Positions 6,134-6,531 of a stretch of DNA of 6,531 nucleotides are shown piece by piece; position 1 is the first letter of the stretch; each line of letters starts with the position of its first letter. The DNA is taken from contig PLMM01000287.1 in NCBI GenBank assembly GCA_003142495.1, positions 1 to 6,531 on the forward strand, read 5' to 3'. The DNA comes from Gemmatimonadota bacterium (GTDB lineage Bacteria; Gemmatimonadota; Gemmatimonadetes; Gemmatimonadales; Gemmatimonadaceae). The translations under genes and the position numbers were made by a program. Under the pieces are notes generated by a model that saw nothing but the letters and a program-made list of their open reading frames with translations, had not been told where the DNA came from and did no database searches.

Positions 6134-6531
6134 TCAGAACGACGTGATCAGCTGCTTCGAGACCTTGGTCGAGTCGCCCACGTACGCGAAGTGCGTCCCC
6201 TTCATGTACTTTCTCGCCGCATCGCGAATCTGCTCCGGCGTCACCGCGCGCAGCTGCTCGACGAACTGTCCCGCGAGGCGATAGTCGCCGCCGTAGAGCT
6301 CCGCGCGCGCAATCTGATTCGCCTGCTCGGCGTCGGTCTCGTTGTTCAGGAAGTACTCCGTGATGAACTGTTGCACGATCACGTTCAAATTCTCGGGATC
6401 GAGCAGCGAGTTCTGCATGCGCGCGATCTCGCGGCGCATGATGCTGAGCACGGAATCCGGATACACGGTGGTGACGTACAACCCGCCCGACGAGATCGCG
6501 CGCTCGACGAACGGCGCCGACACGTCGTACG
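6134..6531 (-). CDS. M16-family zinc peptidase, C-terminal part (5' partial)
   Basis: This minus-strand frame is open to the window edge, leaving the last 131 residues of a protein I read as an M16 (pitrilysin/insulinase/processing-peptidase-like) metallopeptidase. The start lies beyond 6531; the GTG at 6523 is an internal valine. Supporting pattern: a helix-rich segment (SIMRREIARMQ), then FITEYFLNNETDAEQANQIARAEL split over a long helical pair, a GGDYRLAGQFVEQL stretch, and VTPEQIRDAARKYMKG followed by a beta strand (HFAYVGD), the usual end of an M16 domain. The catalytic HxxEH motif of the N-terminal domain is not in the window, so this could equally be an inactive partner subunit, as M16 genes often come in pairs. 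Bacterial relatives are frequently periplasmic or membrane-anchored. It converges on the CLC gene with only 7 bases between stops and no clear terminator. Confidence 0.82.
   Translation of the reverse strand, partial: YDVSAPFVERAISSGGLYVTTVYPDSVLSIMRREIARMQNSLLDPENLNVIVQQFITEYFLNNETDAEQANQIARAELYGGDYRLAGQFVEQLRAVTPEQIRDAARKYMKGTHFAYVGDSTKVSKQLITSF

Noticed and set aside
6107..6153. Seven-base inverted repeat (AGCTGAT and ATCAGCT), with a smaller GATCA/TGATC pair inside, at the convergent gene junction
   Set aside because: The arms are 33 bases apart, the stems are short, there is no T tract, and both lie mostly within coding sequence, so chance is the simpler explanation.

Overview
This looks like a chromosomal stretch from a GC-rich, free-living bacterium. 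The peptidase-rich content (a DPP-IV-type S9 peptidase, an M14 lipoprotein peptidase and an M16 peptidase), the rarity of spacer DNA and the style of the proteins suggest Gemmatimonadota or a similar soil lineage such as Acidobacteriota. That assignment is an impression from protein style, not a result. I found no rRNA, tRNA, CRISPR array, insertion sequence or phage gene, and base composition looks even throughout, so nothing marks the region as recently acquired.

Layout. Positions 1-333 (+) hold the C-terminal end of a dipeptidyl-peptidase IV-like S9 peptidase, with its catalytic Asp and His and two S1-pocket tyrosines visible. It overlaps by four bases (GTGA) an M14-family zinc carboxypeptidase-like lipoprotein (330-1988). 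A 70-base gap with one GC-rich hairpin follows. Next comes a tight same-strand cluster: monofunctional proline dehydrogenase (2059-2997), an unrecognised 131-residue protein that starts at the very next base (2998-3393), the ribosome-assembly GTPase RsgA (3383-4333, 11-base overlap), and a CLC-type anion transporter with two C-terminal CBS domains (4330-6126, TTGA overlap). Seven bases further on, a convergent gene on the minus strand ends: the C-terminal part of an M16 zinc peptidase, cut by the window edge (6134-6531). About 98% of the window is coding.

How the genes may work together. The first two peptidases would release X-Pro dipeptides and other fragments outside the cytoplasm. Proline dehydrogenase would oxidise the resulting proline to pyrroline-5-carboxylate and pass electrons to the quinone pool. 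This peptide-to-proline link is an inference from gene order. RsgA (30S maturation) and the CLC transporter (anion and possibly proton exchange) have no obvious biochemical tie to proline; the overlaps suggest co-transcription and translational coupling only.

Most of the window is ordinary. The points most worth a second look are the CLC protein, which lacks the central serine of the anion-selectivity motif but keeps both gating glutamates, the unrecognised 131-residue protein inside the operon, and the NKRE version of the G4 motif in RsgA. I see no convincing evidence of a wholly new system.
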